A DNA stretch of 47,432 bases from Blastocatellia bacterium (lineage in GTDB: Bacteria > Acidobacteriota > Blastocatellia > UBA7656 > JADIYM01). The translations under genes were made by a program, and so were the position numbers. The stretch is from NCBI GenBank assembly GCA_021463145.1, contig JAJTWZ010000030.1, positions 1 through 47,432 on the forward strand, given 5' to 3'. Shown here in pieces: positions 46,429-47,432 of this stretch. The notes below the pieces were generated by a model. The model worked only from the letters and a program-made list of their open reading frames with translations, made no database searches and had not been told where the DNA came from. The first letter of the stretch is position 1. Every line of letters starts with the position of its first letter.

Positions 46429-46598
46429 CACTCGCCCCAGTCCTCTTCGATCTCGGGCGCGAGTGCGAGTTCGAGTGGTGCGATGCCGAGTACTTCAAGT
46501 TCGACGCCGCAATCGCGGCAAGGCGCGATCTCGCCGACCATTGGAGCCACTGCAATCGCGACGTCGCCGCCGCATTCGATACACGCTGTCGTTGTCAT
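46428..46598 (-). CDS. lysW: Amino-group carrier protein LysW
   Basis: Small acidic carrier protein, 56 residues. Its C-terminal Glu56 holds aminoadipate by an isopeptide bond, protecting the amino group while LysZ, LysY and LysJ act, until LysK releases lysine. The sequence shows the zinc-ribbon cysteines Cys6 and Cys9 in TACIECGGD, Cys27 and Cys30 in PCRDCGVEL, and the signature end EIEEDWGE. The ATG at 46598 is preceded by GGGAGGC at about five bases. It is the first gene of the operon; the lysX ATG overlaps its stop (TGATG). The assignment is secure from the C-terminus and context. Confidence 0.96.
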   Translation of the reverse strand: MTTTACIECGGDVAIAVAPMVGEIAPCRDCGVELEVLGIAPLELALAPEIEEDWGE

Positions 46599-46609
46599 GG
46601 TGCCTCCCG

Positions 46610-46650
46610 AAAAAAAGAACGGGCCCGCCGGAAGTCCGGCGGGCCCGTTC
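46610..46650 (-). terminator. Intrinsic terminator / candidate attenuator in the lys operon leader
   Basis: A perfect 16-base stem, GAACGGGCCCGCCGGA paired with TCCGGCGGGCCCGTTC, has a two-base loop and is followed on the minus strand by seven T. The T-run ends one base before the GGGAGGC ribosome-binding site of lysW. No promoter can fit between hairpin and lysW, so operon transcripts must pass through it. That is the arrangement of a transcription attenuator and not of an ordinary terminator. Confidence 0.85.
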
Positions 46651-46675
46651 GCTTGTGCCCCGGAATTCTTTCGCT

Positions 46676-46759
46676 TCAGGGCAAAGCGCGACCAACCAGA
46701 CTGGTGTCCGGTGCCGGTTTCGCTCCCGATTTGAAGAACTCAGAAAATGTTCGCTGCAT
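46676..46759 (-). CDS. Possible leader peptide upstream of the lys operon attenuator
   Basis: A 27-codon open frame starts at ATG 46759 and stops at TGA 46676, 25 bases before the terminator stem. It begins MQRTFSEFFKSGAK and ends VGRALP. A weak AGGA lies upstream. It holds only two Lys and two Arg codons, not a run, so it is not a classic attenuation peptide. It may be chance. Confidence 0.25.
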   Translation of the reverse strand: MQRTFSEFFKSGAKPAPDTSLVGRALP

Positions 46760-46802
46760 GAATCGTCCTGTCGTCAACGTCCGGATGGTGCCGGAACGAG
46801 AA

Positions 46803-46836
46803 AAGCCGCCGTACCTGGTTCGGCACGGCGGCTTTG
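46803..46836 (-). terminator. Terminator-like hairpin, possibly bidirectional
   Basis: AAGCCGCCGT and ACGGCGGCTT form a ten-base stem with a loop of about a dozen bases that may pair further. On the minus strand it is followed by TTTTCTCG; on the plus strand only by TTG. It most likely ends transcription arriving from the right, before the lys leader. Confidence 0.65.
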
Positions 46837-47289
46837 AATCCTGATGATCTTTGTCGCGTTCAGGACACGGGCCACGGGCCGGACAGAAGGTCCGCCTGGG
46901 GTTTGGTCCCTTTGGCTGCGAGTTGGCAAGCGAGCGCGTTCATGATCGACGCGCAGAATGCCCGATGATTCCTGGCGCGTCAAGCAGGATTTTTGCGAGC
47001 GTCCTCCCGGACGGCGTTCGGCGTGCGGCCGACGATGCACTTCGCTCGAGATTGGGAAGGCGTACGTGGCGCGGTCGAGGCAGATGCGATGGCCTGCGCG
47101 CGGGCGAGTCGCCGGCCCCGGAGCGGTTGCAGGGTCAATTGCGGGATGACGACGGCGGCGCCTGCGTCTCTCGGAAGACAGTGCGACCGCCCCGCGGTCG
47201 GGGCGTGGTTGGGTGCGTAGGGCGGGTCACGTCGGTTCGCGTGGCTCACAGCCGTGCCTCCCGGCAGTTACGAAACACGGTCTTGCGTG
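46837..47289. other. Intergenic region at the right edge, no firm gene
   Basis: These 453 bases separate the right-edge gene from the lys leader. Short frames on both strands lack supporting signals. One 27-codon minus frame (46857-46940, starting MNALACQLAAKGTK) ends just before the terminator stem and might be a small gene, but it has no ribosome-binding site. A GACCGC-CCC-GCGGTC palindrome lies at 47185-47199. Confidence 0.4.
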
Positions 47290-47432
47290 TCAGGCGTCGT
47301 CCGGGAATTCTGACTTTTCCTCGATCGTCACGTTGACACCAAGTGCTGCGAGCTTGCGCACCAATCGCTCTCGCTCGCACCATTTTACGAGCGCCGGATC
47401 GGCATGACCGCGAAGCGGTCGCGGACCATCCT
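47290..47432 (-). CDS. 3' end of an unidentified minus-strand gene (partial)
   Basis: One minus-strand frame is open from the window edge to TGA at 47290 and encodes 46 residues with protein-like composition, such as ADPALVKWCERERLVRKLAA, then LGVNVTIEEKSEFPDDA at the end. The mix of charged helix and strand residues is unlike the Arg/Ser/Ala-rich shadow frames here. The family cannot be named from the fragment. Transcription would run toward the lys operon and probably ends at the hairpin at 46803-46836. Confidence 0.55.
   Translation of the reverse strand, partial: DGPRPLRGHADPALVKWCERERLVRKLAALGVNVTIEEKSEFPDDA

Noticed and set aside
46599-46836. Lysine riboswitch or T-box upstream of lysW
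   Set aside because: No conserved lysine riboswitch core or T-box sequence was recognised in the leader, only the terminator stem and a second hairpin.
46857-46940. 27-codon minus-strand frame (MNALACQLAAKGTK...) before the terminator at 46803
   Set aside because: It has reasonable codon use and sits before a terminator, but lacks a ribosome-binding site and any resemblance to a known protein. Not strong enough to call.

Overview
This window comes from a high-GC, Gram-negative (outer-membrane-bearing) bacterium, most likely a member of Acidobacteriota or a close relative. LpxB and a BamD-type lipoprotein show a lipopolysaccharide outer membrane. The secreted 'VWFA-related' protein is a family best known from Acidobacteria. 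Lysine is made through the LysW amino-group-carrier pathway rather than through diaminopimelate. The taxonomic call is inference from gene content, not from a marker phylogeny. Genes are densely packed and many are translationally coupled (ATGA or TGATG overlaps). No insertion sequence, prophage or CRISPR array was seen.

Layout. 0.3-2.5 kb: envelope genes (bamD-like, lpxB). 2.8-3.5 kb: a VapBC-type toxin-antitoxin pair with a clear palindromic operator. 3.7-7.6 kb: ergothioneine biosynthesis (egtB divergent from egtD-egtA). 7.6-12.9 kb: a secreted M14 metallopeptidase, a repeat protein, a VWFA-related secreted protein and a SprT-like metalloprotein. 13.1-16.9 kb: the informational cluster tadA, tRNA-Ser(CGA), tRNA-Ser(GGA), SRP RNA, dnaX, ebfC, recR. 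17.1-23.5 kb: a secreted M12-type metalloprotease followed by a coupled surface-polysaccharide set (transglutaminase-like lipoprotein, alpha/alpha-toroid protein, polyprenyl glycosylphosphotransferase).

23.7-33.9 kb: a stress and signalling block. It holds two tandem-domain universal stress proteins, a membrane GGDEF protein, a PAS histidine kinase with its sigma-54 activator, a DUF4956 membrane protein, an MBL/beta-CASP hydrolase and a DUF5335 protein. Several sequences matching sigma-54 (-24/-12) promoters lie in front of its genes, so the NtrC-type regulator probably controls the block locally. The block is bracketed by two same-orientation copies of about 96 bp. One copy is the 5' end of an intact secreted-protein gene and the other is a decayed remnant.

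34.1-38.4 kb: katG, a secreted metallo-beta-lactamase-like protein and an exported-looking methyltransferase. 38.5-46.6 kb: a nine-gene minus-strand operon lysW-X-Y-Z-J-K-hcs-lysT-lysU for lysine (alpha-aminoadipate) biosynthesis, including the 56-residue carrier LysW. A strong intrinsic terminator lies directly upstream of the lysW ribosome-binding site, which points to attenuation control of the whole operon. The right edge holds the 3' end of an unidentified minus-strand gene.
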